From assembly GCA_018881555.1 (NCBI GenBank), contig JACAXG010000028.1, positions 318,156-382,155 of the forward strand: a stretch of DNA of 64,000 nt, given 5' to 3'. This document shows, piece by piece, positions 38,001-50,159 of this stretch. Each line of letters begins with the position of its first letter. The first letter of the stretch is position 1. This stretch comes from Amblyornis subalaris (lineage: Eukaryota > Chordata > Aves > Passeriformes > Ptilonorhynchidae). A program made the position numbers and the translations under genes. The notes beneath the pieces are model-generated. The model was not told the origin of the DNA and searched no databases. It saw only the letters and a program-made list of their open reading frames with translations.

Positions 38001-38400
38001 GGCATTGCAACTGAGCCCGCAGTACGCATTAAAAGCAGAACCCATTTGCTATAAGCTCCCGAGTCAAATCTCTTGTTGAATTTGTTCAAACATAAATTTA
38101 CAGCTGAATTTACATAGGTTTAATGTTTTATAATCTTTTCGGTCTGTGAATCTATATTCAAGAGTGAGTGCATTAGCTCAGAAATATTGTGCTTAACGCT
38201 GAAAATAATTTTAATCTCTCCAAAGTCCAATCCTTTGCACATCACTAAACCTCAGAAGCCAATCCCTTCTAATAAGAGACACAAAACTTGCATCTGTCGC
38301 TGCCTAATAGATTCACATTGCTCTAATTCAAATGGCTTGCACATGTCTGTTAAAAAACACTAAATGCAAATTGTAAAGCCCTTTCAGGAAAGCAGGTGCT
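38001..38400. other. AT-rich intronic island
   Basis: AT-rich, CpG-poor block with TTTACATAGG, TTTAATGTTTTATAATC and CTAATAAGAG words, directly left of the CpG-rich X-box region. Confidence 0.3.
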
Positions 38401-38943
38401 AGTTCAGACTGGGGGCCAAAGGAATGCAAACCACCCCCAGGAGACTCACTGGAAGCGTTTGATGGTTAGGAATCTGGTGGCTGGGAGAAGAGGGGGAACC
38501 ACTCTTCTCTGGGACTTGAGTTCCGCTTTTGCAGGACTTACAACCCCAAATTCGTGGCTGCCTGTAGCGTTGGTTTCCGGCTCCAAGACAAGGAGCTTTC
38601 CCTCTTCCCAGAGTTTCCAAAGCCATGCAGGGTCCATGCAGAACACCCTCGTGAAGGGCAGTCTGGGATTGCAAGGACACCTCCTTGCTCTGTGCCAGCC
38701 ATGTCCCTGCTGAGTTTCTCCCCAGTGTGCCCTGGGCTGTGCAGGATGTGGGAGCCCAGGACGCTATAGCTGGAGTGGGGGCAGCCTCGGATCCCAGTGC
38801 AGCCGGGCAATACGAAGCAACCGGGGCTTGGGAGTGTCTCAGTGCCCCTCAGCAGGGCCAGCCNTGCTCCCATTGCTGCCGGGGCTGCCTGGAGCCGTCC
38901 ATCCGTCTGTCTGCAACACCGGCCGGATGGAGCGCGCTCCCGA

Positions 38944-38957
38944 GTTGCCATACCAAC
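38944..38957. promoter_or_regulatory. Second X-box-like element
   Basis: GTTGCCATACCAAC has a perfect left half-site and a right half-site with one core mismatch relative to the RFX palindrome. It is 75 bp upstream (plus-strand coordinates) of the perfect palindrome, in a stretch with about five CpGs per 60 bases. Confidence 0.4.
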
Positions 38958-39018
38958 GCAGGTGCTAACGCGTGTTGACTAACTGCGAGCTGATCTGATC
39001 AGAGAATGGCAGTTTGTG

Positions 39019-39032
39019 GTTGCCATGGCAAC
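39019..39032. promoter_or_regulatory. Perfect palindromic X-box (RFX-binding motif)
   Basis: The sequence GTTGCCATGGCAAC is a 14-bp perfect palindrome and an ideal match to the X-box bound by RFX transcription factors. It lies in the HS3ST4 intron, about 5.2 kb from the acceptor, next to locally CpG-rich sequence and 75 bp from a second X-box-like element at 38944-38957. The motif match is certain; binding is inferred. Confidence 0.6.
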
Positions 39033-39420
39033 CGAGATGCCAAATTGAAAATGGTGTCGATAGCAAAGGTATCCGAGAGGCGGCAAGTGTGCGCAGGGGG
39101 CAGCGCCTGGCGGGGGCTGCGGGCACCCCAGTGGGTATCCACCTGCACAGGCCACCCACGGCTCCTGCCCCTGGGCTGGTGGGACGTCTTCAGGGCACCC
39201 CCCGGCAGCTCGGCTGCGTCCCAGGTGCCAGCCCCAGGACCTCCATTTCCCGCGGCACAGCTCCCCTCCTCTCTCCTTCCCTCTCCTCCTCGTCTGCTGT
39301 CCCGGCAGATGTGGCGAGGGGTCGGTGCTGCTCATTGCAGCAATCCCCAAAGGACCTGGCTCCGCAGCCCAGGGCTCAGGGCATGCGCCTGGAGGGAGGA
39401 TGCCACCCAGGAGCACCATT

Positions 39421-42400
39421 CGAGTCGCCCTCCCAGACACTGAGGAAAATGCCTTTGGGGCACAGTCTATTTTCTAATGTGATTTTTCATCATCTCGCCT
39501 AGTCTAGAGTCCAACAATCACAATGAAAGGGCTTCTGTGTCTCCACGAAATGCAAAATCTTTAACGGCTCATTGGCATGTGCTTAAGTTGGCCTGGATAA
39601 GAAGTTACTCCTGAGAACCCGCTATTGATTCTGTCAGGGATTCAAAGGTTTTATAGGCATCGCTCAAGATCTCTTTAGTACTTGTACCTTCTTAATGGCT
39701 CTCATCACCGATAGAACTGGAAACATCACCCAGCACCCTGGGAAGCAGCTGGCTCTGTGCCAGGAGTCGGGGCTACGCTGCTACCCAGGAGTGTGGCCAC
39801 CCTTCAGGTGGCCGGGTGAGCCTCCCGGGCACCCTGAGGGTACACTCCTTCCATAGTTCCTCCAGGATCTTTTAGGAGGTGGGGCAGATACCGGGGCTAG
39901 TGAAAGGGGGGGGGTAAATTGCACCCAGGAAGACTCCTCTCCTCCTACCACTATGCAACAAAATCGGTGGGCAGGTGGCTGAGTAGCAGACAAAAATATA
40001 AATATGCTCTGATTTCACTGGGACCATCTGGCTCAGGCATGATAGGTGGGTAGGAATGCTATAATCATGGAGCAGAGTACTAAGCTGATCCATTAAAGTG
40101 TTTTAGCAGAAGCAACTATGGAACCTGTATTAATCCAGCAATGCTTTGTGAACAGACATCACAAGGTTAGATCCATTCAGCTGCAATTAAAACCAACCCT
40201 CACTGATCAGGCTGGCTGGGAGAGCTGCTGCAGCATTGTTCCCCAAGGCTCTCATGAGTATAGACTGTTGATACTTGCACAATGCAATCTGAAATTATGA
40301 TCTTAATGCTAAATCTTGCTTTCTTCTGTTCTTTCCTCAAGTGGATCTCCTCTGGGACATAGCTGCTGCCTTGTGCCGAAATCCCTCACCCGTCTGACTG
40401 CACAGCTCTCACACAAATTGGACAGGCTCAGGTTAGTGCTGTGGGGTTCCTGGTGGGGAAGTGCCTGATGTGCTTCCTGATGGGGACTGCCCTTCCCCAC
40501 CGCCCTCCTCGCCAGCAGCTGGGGGATGTACAGAGGCATGCTGGCTCCTGCACTTGGGAAGCTCCTGGCAGGGCTGGGAGCACTCGGCACATCCATGTCA
40601 GCACACACAACTTCAGGTGTCAGAAATAGCCCTCAGCACGACTTGGCTTTGGCTGTGCAAAGCAACCTCGGTTCTGGGGATGGAGATGTGTGTTCAGTGT
40701 GACATTGTTTGACCAGGGATAAATTTGGCCCAATCTCTCCAATTTTAGTGTAAGATTTATTGTTGGTCAGCACTCAGCCATGAAGCAGGCTGTAAAAAAG
40801 GCTGGAAATGCCTATTTCTAACCCCTCCGCTGTCAGAATTATTTTGACTAAGCTGCACTGCCATTCTCTACAGAAGCGCTGTGATCCTATTCACTGTGNA
40901 TCTCTTAGTGTCGTCTACCAGGTTTAATTACTATATTAGTCACACTTATAGCAAAGCAGCCCTAGTCTGAGCCTCTTGCACAGCACTGGAATGAGGACTC
41001 CCGAGCCGGCAGTGGTGAGTCCTGCCTCTGTTACTGAGGATGTTCAAGGCAANGTAGTCTGCTCCCAGTCCAGGTTTCCCTTCAACACAGTGGTTCAAGT
41101 CCCCTCAGTGTCAGAGCACTCACTTTCCATGTTTTTTGCCTGCCTTGTGCTAGTCCTCAGCTATGAGGCAGAGCTACATGAAATGCTGATGCACATGCAA
41201 TCTCTGCTCGCGGGACAGAAATCCTCTCTGAAACATGTAATCCGGTGCCCCTTGTTGGCAGCAGTCCTTGCACGCCTTCCCTTCCCACTCCCTTGGGATT
41301 CCCGATCTGGGAGCTCAGTACCAACATGCAGCAAGACGAGCCCCCCATCACCGGGCGTGTTCCTCCTGCCCCAAGCAGAGCCACAGGAGCCTACACAGAC
41401 ACTGGTGCACGAGTGCTCCCACCCAGCTTGGCCTTGCCGGTTGCTAAGTAATGCCTGTGGAAGTTTCAAGACTGTCAATAACAGATGCTGTTGGTATTGC
41501 AGGGCATGGTTCCTGGAACAGCCAGTTGGATGTGGGAAAGCTACAGCGGAGGGGGAGAGCTCTGTGCACACCGTGCAGCTGACACTAAACACTGATCAGA
41601 CTCAACTGGATGGTTCAAACCACTCCGGTTTCCCAAAGATGGGCCAGGCCCTTCCCAACNAAGGCCAGGAAAATAGAATATTAAAATGTAGTGTTTCAGA
41701 GCTGCATATCCTGAGAAGTCCTTTTTCATCTTCTGGAAAATTTAATTCTACCAGGAAAAACACCCTGGCGATAATGGCTGCCTAAGTGAAANCACCACGG
41801 CTGTATCATACTAAAAGCTTTTCAGGGAAAAGAGTAAATAAATTCCATCCTTCAGATGTATCTGGATGTTATCCTAACGCAGTGCCAGAGTAATAGGTAA
41901 GCCATCAACAGCTAAAAGGCTGGGAATTGTTATGGAGGAGCGATATTGCCAAATAGGCTGAAAGCAGCAGTAATCGTTCACATCCTGCNCTGAGCTCCAG
42001 CACTGCCGGCAGCTGGGATGGGAGAGGGACTCCTGCCCCACTGGCATAACAGGCTGGACACAAAACCACNATCAAGGCTGCCACAGGATCCGTAGGCTGG
42101 TCAGAGGTGGTGGCCAGGAGCATGACCCTCTGTGCCTTCACAGCTGCAGTTACCCGTTCCTTTTCTAGCTGTGGACGAGACGGGGCCGTGCAAGCCATGA
42201 GTGCTGCGGGCAGAGCAGGTGAAGGGCAGGCGGGGAGGGGATGGGCTCTCCGTGGATGCTGGAGGCAGCAAAGCCAGTTCCAAATTCCTCCACAGAGACA
42301 CTGAGTGGCGAGATCTTCCCAACTGCATTAGCCTCTCAGCTGTACAAAGCACAACATCGCACTGTTTAATCTACCGCGGGCCAGTGTTTGCATCCAGCCC

Positions 42401-44500
42401 CTGGAGCCCAGCAGACGCCCTGGGCAGAGCCCCAGTGCTCCCCCTGCTATTGCAGGCAGCCATGCACACCACTGCCCCAGCCCCTTCTCTGCCTCCTCCC
42501 CATGCAAGTGGGAACCTGCAGTGACCAAGGCATCTCCCAAAGGCATCTCCCAAAGGCATCTCCCAAAAGCAACTGCCAAGGACTACGCAAATCCGAGACT
42601 CCTCCATTCCCACTCCAGAGCTGCTCCTCTGCCCCAGGAGGGAGTAATGCCAGCCAGGCTGCTGCTGAGGGCACAGCTATTTATTATTTGCTTCTGTTGA
42701 TTATTTTGGGGNTTAAGTTCATTTATTATGTATGCAAAAATGGTAATACACTAGCATCTGAATGTCTTTTAGGCATACAATATCCTTATTATTCAAAGTG
42801 GTTTTTCCTCCATAATTGAATGGTTTACCTTATTATTACACTATGTTAATGACCCAGCATTTCCATTTTTCTATAGGATGCTTAATTGTAAGCAAAGTGC
42901 AATCAGAGTCAGAGATGCCATCTGTAATTGACGGCATCAAAATAACAGCCAGCATTGCAGGAACGAAGTACCAAAATAAATGGCAGTGGGGAGAAAGCCG
43001 CTCTGAAAACCCCCACGAAGCTGCTCTGGGCTGGGGCAGAGCCCGCCCAGACAGGATCCTCTCCCCAAACTCTGACAGTTTGGGCATTAACAGAGATAGA
43101 GTGCTATTGATATCAGTTTGTACATTTAATCAGTTTTTTTGCAGTTTTCAGCGAGATGTGAACTATATCCCTGTCCAAGGCATTTGGTTCAAATCAGCTG
43201 AGACAGAGAATAATCAAGATTTATGATTCTCATTCTGACTCNGATCACACAGTCAGTGCAAACAGTACAGCAGAGCTTCCTCCCTGAGCCCCAGTGACAT
43301 CCCTCTGCTTGCCCTCACACAGTGATTTAACGTCCATCTGAGGNACTGTCACGATGCTGCTGCAGCTCCAGATAATGCTTACTCTGGGTTCCTCCCTCTA
43401 TCCCTGGGGGCGGCACTGGAGGGGCACTGCAACCCAGTTTGAGGTTGGTTGGCAGAAATCAATAAAACAGCACTTCGCAAAATAAAAGGGAATTCATCTT
43501 GCTGTGCCTCCCAGCACAGCCTAGAGCAGCCCAGAGCAGGAGCAGCCTGTGGCATGTCTGACCTCGCTTACCCGGAGCATCCCTGCTGGAGAACCACACC
43601 ATGGGTTCTCACAGGTGAATCACACCTGCCCCCGCAAGAGTCAGGGGCCCAGGAGCAAAGTGAGCACTGGGACTGCACAGGAAAGGGCCAGGGATGGCTC
43701 AGGAGGCAGCTCCCAGCAGCAGCAAGGGCTGTCAGCACATCCTGCAGGCAGTTCCATTTCCAGGCGCTCATCACCAGCCCAGGGAGCTAGAGCTCTCCAA
43801 GACCTCAGCTGGGAAGTGAATGTTTAGATAAAAACTAAATGATCCAAAACCAACTCTAATAAAACCAGCCAGGTGATGGGAACAGAGCAGTAGTGAGGCT
43901 GTGTTCAAGCCATTTTGAAGGCAGCCGTGCTGTGTGCTGCTGGCTGGCTGGGGTGTGCTGTCGCTGGCTCCTGGGATGCTCTGGTGGGCTCTTGCCCAGA
44001 CATCTGCTCCCATCAGTATGAGATGGATGGAAGCCCAGGCCAGGCAGCCCAGCCACAACTGCGGAGGAGGGTCCTGGCACATCCACATGCTACATCCACA
44101 CTGCCCGGCAGACCTGGGAGCTCCCCTCTCTGGGCAGCACAGCCCCAGCACCTCAGCCCATAAACCCCAGATCATGTGTGTGGTTCATGGAAAGGGAGTG
44201 CTGTGATTGATCCTGGTGTTGAGGGCTTGGCAGTGGCAGTGCATCCATCCAGGAATGGGGTGATGGGAGCTCCGTCTTGATAGAGGGCTGGGCCAGGGAG
44301 CGTAGGCTCTTCCCTCCTGCACTGCTCGGAACGAAGGCAGGTGCACGCCAGCTACGGAGGTGCTGCGTCGCTGGTACCTGCAGAGCGGAAGCAACGCTGC
44401 CCGTGCAGGGGCCCCGTCAGGGTTTGCTGAGCCACCGTTCCCCACACTCTTGTGTGCGGCACCACGCAGGGTTAGCCAGGGCTCTCCGTTCGTTCACACA
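39421..44500. other. Intronic sequence, no recognisable gene
   Basis: Mixed composition. Contains a G-run of nine near 39906, the 13-bp repeat at 42527-42565, and AT-rich parts at 40720-40970 and 42680-42960. A 269-residue frame (40976-41785 plus) spans two Ns and has no domain. Confidence 0.5.
42527..42565. repeat. 13-bp tandem repeat, 3 exact copies
   Basis: The unit AAGGCATCTCCCA occurs three times without change, followed by a partial copy. Perfect identity suggests recent slippage. Confidence 0.95.
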
Positions 44501-44810
44501 CACAGTGTAACATCCAAGTGAGTGAAAAAACAGCCCGATGCCACTCCAGTCAATAGAGTAAACAATTCCTGGTTTGGATAAACAGAATTACTAGTGCTGA
44601 AGAGCTCTGGGCAGCACTGCACACTCTGATTAGTGTAAATGCTAAACACAAACCAATTAGCACTCTCTAAGTCTGCTTATCTCATGTCACTTAGTGCTAA
44701 AATAAAGCCTAACACTAAATACACACATTGATTTAGCCATTAAATCTAACATCACTCAAAACAGCTCATTACATCACCGAGAAACAAATAAAGTCACCTG
44801 AATTTTCAGA
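44500..44810. other. AT-rich intronic island
   Basis: Conserved-looking AT-rich block that hosts the TTAGTGCTAA-like motif cluster described separately. No coding frame. Confidence 0.3.
44589..44720. promoter_or_regulatory. Cluster of TTAGTGCTAA-like motifs in an AT-rich island
   Basis: Within about 130 bases are CTAGTGCT, TTAGTGTAAATGCTAA, TTAGCACT, TTAGTGCTAA and TAACACTAA. These are variants of one imperfect palindrome in both orientations. The island (44500-44810) is AT-rich and looks conserved. No factor is assigned. Confidence 0.3.
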
Positions 44811-46243
44811 AGCTGCTCTATTATGAGCAGTGACTCAATTGCTCCATCCAGCACCAGGGAGTCACTGCTCGTACTGAGAACAGACTGATACAGCTTTGCC
44901 CAAAAATCAAACCTGGGCCACAGGCAGAGGTGACAGGTGACACCCCTGCAACACCCCAGGCAGTGCTGCTGTGGAAGCACTTGGGGCTGGCCTGGTGCCA
45001 CCAGCCACAGTGGCTGGGTACAAATATCACCATCGCTAAGGACATGACTGCTCGGCTGGTGCCAGCCATGAGTCCCGGGCATCCACCAGCTCTGCCAAGG
45101 ACAAGGAAGGACTCGCCACACAGTCCCAGAAAACCCCATCAGCTGCNAGTGCACTTTTTGATAGCACAACCAGCAATGACAGAACACTCACCTTAGTCCA
45201 TGAAGAACCAAAGCTACTTTGGGTTTGATTTGGACTTTTTATGCCTCTTCAACTAGAAATTATTGAAAGCTGGTGTATGGGAAGCTGATGATGGGAATAG
45301 CCTGTCTGGGGGTATCCTGCCCTAACAAGCACTGGGAGCAGGCGGGGAAGGATGGGTGGATGTTAGGAGGCAGTGTGAGGTGTTTACATTCCTAATTACA
45401 AGGGCTAATTCTTCGCTTTGGCCAGGTATCCCTTCTGCAGACAAGGTTAATGGGATGTGAGAGGCCACAGCTGCCACAGCACCAAGTGAGGAGGACAGGC
45501 AAGAGACAGCAGCATTAATCAGCAAGGAGCCATGCAAAAATGGTTATCTCAAGCTGTTTGGAGGCACGGAGTAAAAATAAATCTCCCTGAGTTTAATATT
45601 CTGCCAGTCAGCTCCTTTTTGTAGGTGGAATCTATTAAAAATTATCTTTCTGCTAAAATGCTAAAGTATTTCTGACATTTAACAGCTTGCTTCGAGCAAA
45701 AAGGTGCAATAAATACATGGGAGAGCTAATTGGCACCAGAACACCCAACATCCAGCCCAGCACAAGCAAGCATTGCTGTGCCAGCTCCTGACACCTCTGG
45801 CAGACCTCAGCATCTCCCCTGAGCATGGTGCCCCTGTTCCCATCTGCCCTGCTCACCTGGGGGAACTGGGAGGTTCCCACCATCATCCGGCAGCAGCAAA
45901 TGGAGTGGTTGGAGCCGAGGGTCTCGGGGACATGTCCTGCAATCTGGTCCTACCCTAGACTCCACCTTGAGGTACTTGTTTGCTGCAAGATACAGAAGGA
46001 GCAGCTTGGCAATGTGGTCTCAATAAAAATTAATGCTTTAACAAGAAGCCAAATAGCTACAGCTAATGTTCTTCTGAATGAGATCTAAATTTTATTCATA
46101 AGCATCAGTGTCAGGACTAAAATAACAGTTTTATGGACACTATGAGCATAAACAGCTCTGCTGATTCAAAAACAGAAACTGCACTTCTGAATGAATCAAT
46201 GCGTTCATTTGGAACAAAAGCACCATTCCAAATACATGCCTCC

Positions 46244-46321
46244 AATAAAAGAGGAAGCCAGAGAAAGTATTCTCCTTCCTCAAATAAAAGAGAAAGCCAG
46301 AGACAGTATTCTCCTGGTGAG
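46244..46321. repeat. 39-bp tandem duplication
   Basis: Two imperfect 39-bp copies begin AATAAAAGAGGAAGCCAGAG and AATAAAAGAGAAAGCCAGAG, both ending near GTATTCTCCT. A few substitutions separate them, so the duplication is fairly recent. Each copy carries an AATAAA hexamer on the plus strand, opposite to HS3ST4 transcription. Confidence 0.95.
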
Positions 46322-47865
46322 CTCGCTTCCAAGGAATGCACTGCAGAGGGGAAGGAAGACNAGGGGACAGTAATTGGGAATGAGCCAGGGAGAAGGAGCA
46401 GGGCTCACTCAGTAANTGCCTGGGACATGGCTGGAGGTGGGGTGGGATGGTGTTTCCACCTCATCTGCATGTGGAAAAGAATCCCAGATGAGAAAGAAGA
46501 GGGTACACTGCTGCGGAAATCCCTGCTGAGCTCCAGCATTCAGGACTGGACGGCTTTGGCAAATGGTTGAAACGGCCTTTATTTGTGATCAATGCCTTGG
46601 AAAAGGGGGAGAGCTGTATGGCTAACAAGTAATTGATAAGAGATTTTNAGAAAAATACCTCTTGGAGAGTGGGCTCAGACAGACAGAAGTCAGGTAGCTC
46701 ACAGCGTGGCATGCATGTGTGGGCAGTGGCATGACTACGCTGGCCAGAGAGACTCCAGAGCATGGCTGAAACGGTGTTGGAAAACACGTTGTATACTCGG
46801 TGAGCAGCTTGTTAAGTTGTTGGGCTGCTAATGGAGCACCTGAACAGTTTGTTTACTTTACAAGGCCAATTAAGGGTCATGCAAGAGGAAAGTATCAGCT
46901 CCAGCACCCCCATTCCCACATCCCTTCTGCAAACGGGAACAGGACCAACAGGATTGAGCAGTTCCAGTTGGCACCGAAACACTCCAGATATTTCGATGCT
47001 CATCCAGCCCTGAGAGCCCAGGCTCCCGGGATGAAGTGAGCCGAGTCCCCTGCACTGGGCAGCCCCAGTCTCCCAACAGCCCCATGAGCTCAACTGTGAG
47101 CTGAGTCCGGGAGAGCCCAGCTTTGCTGCTGCTGCACTTCCTGTAACTGGGGCAATATATCTGTGGCCAGAAATGAAAGANCAATGTTTATTTAACAGAC
47201 ACTCTACCCTTTAGAGGCCCTTAATTGTAAATTAATCATCATTAACTGACAGTAATTNAACACGCTGAAAGCTGCAATCGCAGCTTTGCCCCACAGCAGG
47301 GCCCTGGCGTGGGTGCCAGCAGAGGGGAGTGGGATGGAAGTGGGAAGTGGGACAGGGACCCACAGTGGGCCCTGCAGGGATGCACAGGGACTGCTGCAGC
47401 CCAAGGTTTGCTCAGCCAGTAGCAACCTAGCACTGGTGGCATGGAGCTCTGTGGGCTGAGGACCTCACAGAACAAGGAGTGAACCCCAGAGCAGCCAAGT
47501 GCTGCAGCACTCACAGCCCCACAGCCCACAGCAGGACACACTGGTGCTTTGGTCCCAGTCTCAGCTCCAACAGGAAAGGCAGTGCACTCCAGGTCAGATA
47601 AACCCCCCTGGCCCATGTCTCCAGCACAGGGAGCTGAGAAGGGGAATGAGAGGGGTGATGGGCCCGTCAAAGAGAAGGAAGACATGGCTCTGCTCTGCCT
47701 GCCCAGGGAAACCCCATCCAGCACCCCTCCACACCCATACGGAATTCTGATGCAGCTCACCTGCTCACTGCATGCTGCCTGCTGGAGGGACAGCTGGTGG
47801 CAGATTCCAAGCCCAGGGGATGCCTTCCCCTTGGGAGGGAGAAGCTGCAGTTTGTTTCTTTCCAG

Positions 47866-47895
47866 ATTTTACTGGACTACATTTTACTGGACTAC
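47866..47895. repeat. 15-bp perfect tandem duplication
   Basis: ATTTTACTGGACTAC is present twice in a row, with no differences. Confidence 0.95.
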
Positions 47896-50159
47896 AGACC
47901 AGCAGCACAAGCACCAGCTCTTCCTCCCCAGCTCTCAGATCCATGGGGTACGAGTCTGCTCACCAGCCACTGCCAGAGGGATCCAGGGGCACACAAGGGA
48001 GATGCACGGCCACCAGCACAAGGGTTTTGGAGCGCGCTGCTTTTCAGACACCCTTGCACATTGGAGGGCTTTGGAGATATTGGTGTGGTCTCTAGGCTGG
48101 GGCTCTGGGTATCTCCACCCTGTGTTTCTGGTGTCACAGTGATTAAGCAACAAAATCTGACATCGTCCTTGGTGGGAATACAGGCGAGTGCGCAGGCCTC
48201 GGTGCCAGCGCGCCGTGCGGGGCGAGCCGGCAGAAGGAAATGCAAATTCTCTTTCTGTAAGGATGACAGTGGCATGAACACTGACTTTATTAAAATGCAG
48301 AATTATTTCAGGGCCCTTTGTTTAGCTCAGAGCCTGGAGGTAATTTATGCACACGGATGGAGCAGTGAGGGCTGTGCTCAGCTGCCTGGTGTTGCCAGCA
48401 GTTCTTGGCTGGTGTTCCTGGTCTGAAGGCTTTCCAGCTCTGGAGGNAAGGGCTCGGAACCCACAGTCTTGCTGCTTATTCTCGCTGAAAGAAGTTTCCC
48501 TGTCCCCACAGCTCCTGTGTACAGCTGCTATGGACGGAGCCTTTAACACAGAAGCTAATTAAGTGCTTGCTGATCAAGTCAGCTGGTCTTCTATCCAGAG
48601 ACATTCCCTCTCTGCTTGCCCTTCTCCTGCTGCCTGGGAACAGCCAGACTGTGGTGGGGCCTGGGGTCTGTTGCACCAAGATACCATTCCTGAGTGCTGA
48701 TGGCATCCCCCCATGCTTCCTCATGGCTCCCTTGGGAACAAGGCAGGACCATTGCCGCACTGAAGCCTGGCCAAGGAACCTTTTGAGCCATGGGCAGTGA
48801 GGAGGGGGGCCTGCTCCCTGCCCTGCCATGGCTGTGAGCTGCTCATGTGGACTGTGGCCACCAAACACGCCATCGCCGCTGCTCTGCCCCAAGTACCCTC
48901 AGGCTGGGCAGGTCATTGACTTTGCAGCCCATGAATTCTCTTTGGATTTGGAGACTCACAAGGCAATCTGAGCCTCTGCAAATTCTGATCAAAACTTGGG
49001 GCTTGGCTGGCACTTCCACAGCTTTGGCCTCTGTATCAAAGGGATGCAGGCAGGATTTGGCAGAAGAAATTCTAGAACCTGGCACAGAGGAGACAATTAT
49101 TTTCTTAGGAAGAAATACTAGAACTTGAGGGGATGAGGTTCAGGACTCCAGCATGGCTGGAGCTGTCCTGGTCACACAGACAGCTGTGGGGGTCCTGCAA
49201 AGGGACAGGCAGAGCCTGAAGTGGAGGTTTCCCATGAGCAACACAGGGTGGACACAAAAGAGGTCTCAAGGTCCCTGAACAGCAGCAGCAAGCACACTTG
49301 CTCATCACCACAGTCCTGGGAGAGGGTCCAGCCACCACCGGTGGCCCGGTTGAAGCTGGCTCAGACCACTGCTTTTCAGAGGAACAAGTTCAGCCAGGTG
49401 CTGGGGTGAAGCAGCACAGCCCATGGGCATGAAGGGATGCCAGGATCTGTCCTGGCGGTGGCTGGGGGCTGCTGCTGCAGCAGCACATGGTGCAGGAACC
49501 AATGCCAGGCACTTCACCTCTGCTGAGAATCACTGAGAAAGCAAACAGAGGCTCCTGGAGCTTGTGGACAGGGAGGTTTATTGAAATGAAACCTTTGCAG
49601 CAGGCTATTGCTCTTGTTTTGAGGAGTTTAAACCATGTCCAAGATCAGGCTAGATTAAATCCTTGACTTCCACTACTGCCCAGGAAGCCTCATCTAGGCC
49701 GATTCACATTTTCATCTGCATACTAATGCTGGGCTTTAATCAGCAAGAAAACCTTCCCGCACATTGCTCCAAAGGTAAATGTCTGCAATGGAAGGCAAAC
49801 AGGGAGGAAGCCCCTGCCACTGTGCTTCTCTCCCCCTCTCCCATGCCGCATACGCCAGATTTGCCGCATCTCAACTGACAGGACNCAGGGGCTCTGCCGC
49901 CTAACCCCAGGAGCTGCATGGCTGGCATTAGGCTGCACACTGCTGGGGCTGTGCTTGGGGAATAATACAGTGTTTGACACAAAGTCTGGCTTCACTGAGC
50001 CAGGTTTATCACCTGGTAAAGATGCTGTGCCCAGGCATCACAGGCAGAGCAGAGGACCTGCTGTTAACAGGGGAAGGAGCTGGGGAATAAATCCAGGACT
50101 TCTGNTTTTGTGCAGGTGGAGTGCAGATTTAGGTTGCAGAAGAAGATCTGTGCTCTCTG

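Larger units (their letters stand above)
38870..39420. promoter_or_regulatory. CpG-enriched intronic segment holding the X-boxes
   Basis: CpG density is about 5-6 per 60 bases at 38881-39000 and again at 39061-39120, then falls. The two X-box elements lie in the first part. Sequence from 39480 to 39720 is AT-rich. This is a good candidate for an enhancer or an internal promoter of HS3ST4 or of an antisense RNA. Confidence 0.4.
44811..50159. other. Intronic sequence, no recognisable gene
   Basis: Mixed composition. Holds the 39-bp and 15-bp duplications. A CCAGCAGAGGGGAGT stretch at 47316-47330 resembles the CTCF core but ends off-consensus. No domain in any frame. Confidence 0.5.

Noticed and set aside
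40976..41785. A 269-residue plus-strand frame.
   Set aside because: It crosses two N positions that hide possible stops, and has no recognisable domain.
47314..47332. CTCF-like core CCAGCAGAGGGGAGT.
   Set aside because: It matches the middle of the motif but deviates at the informative GGC; too common to call without binding data.
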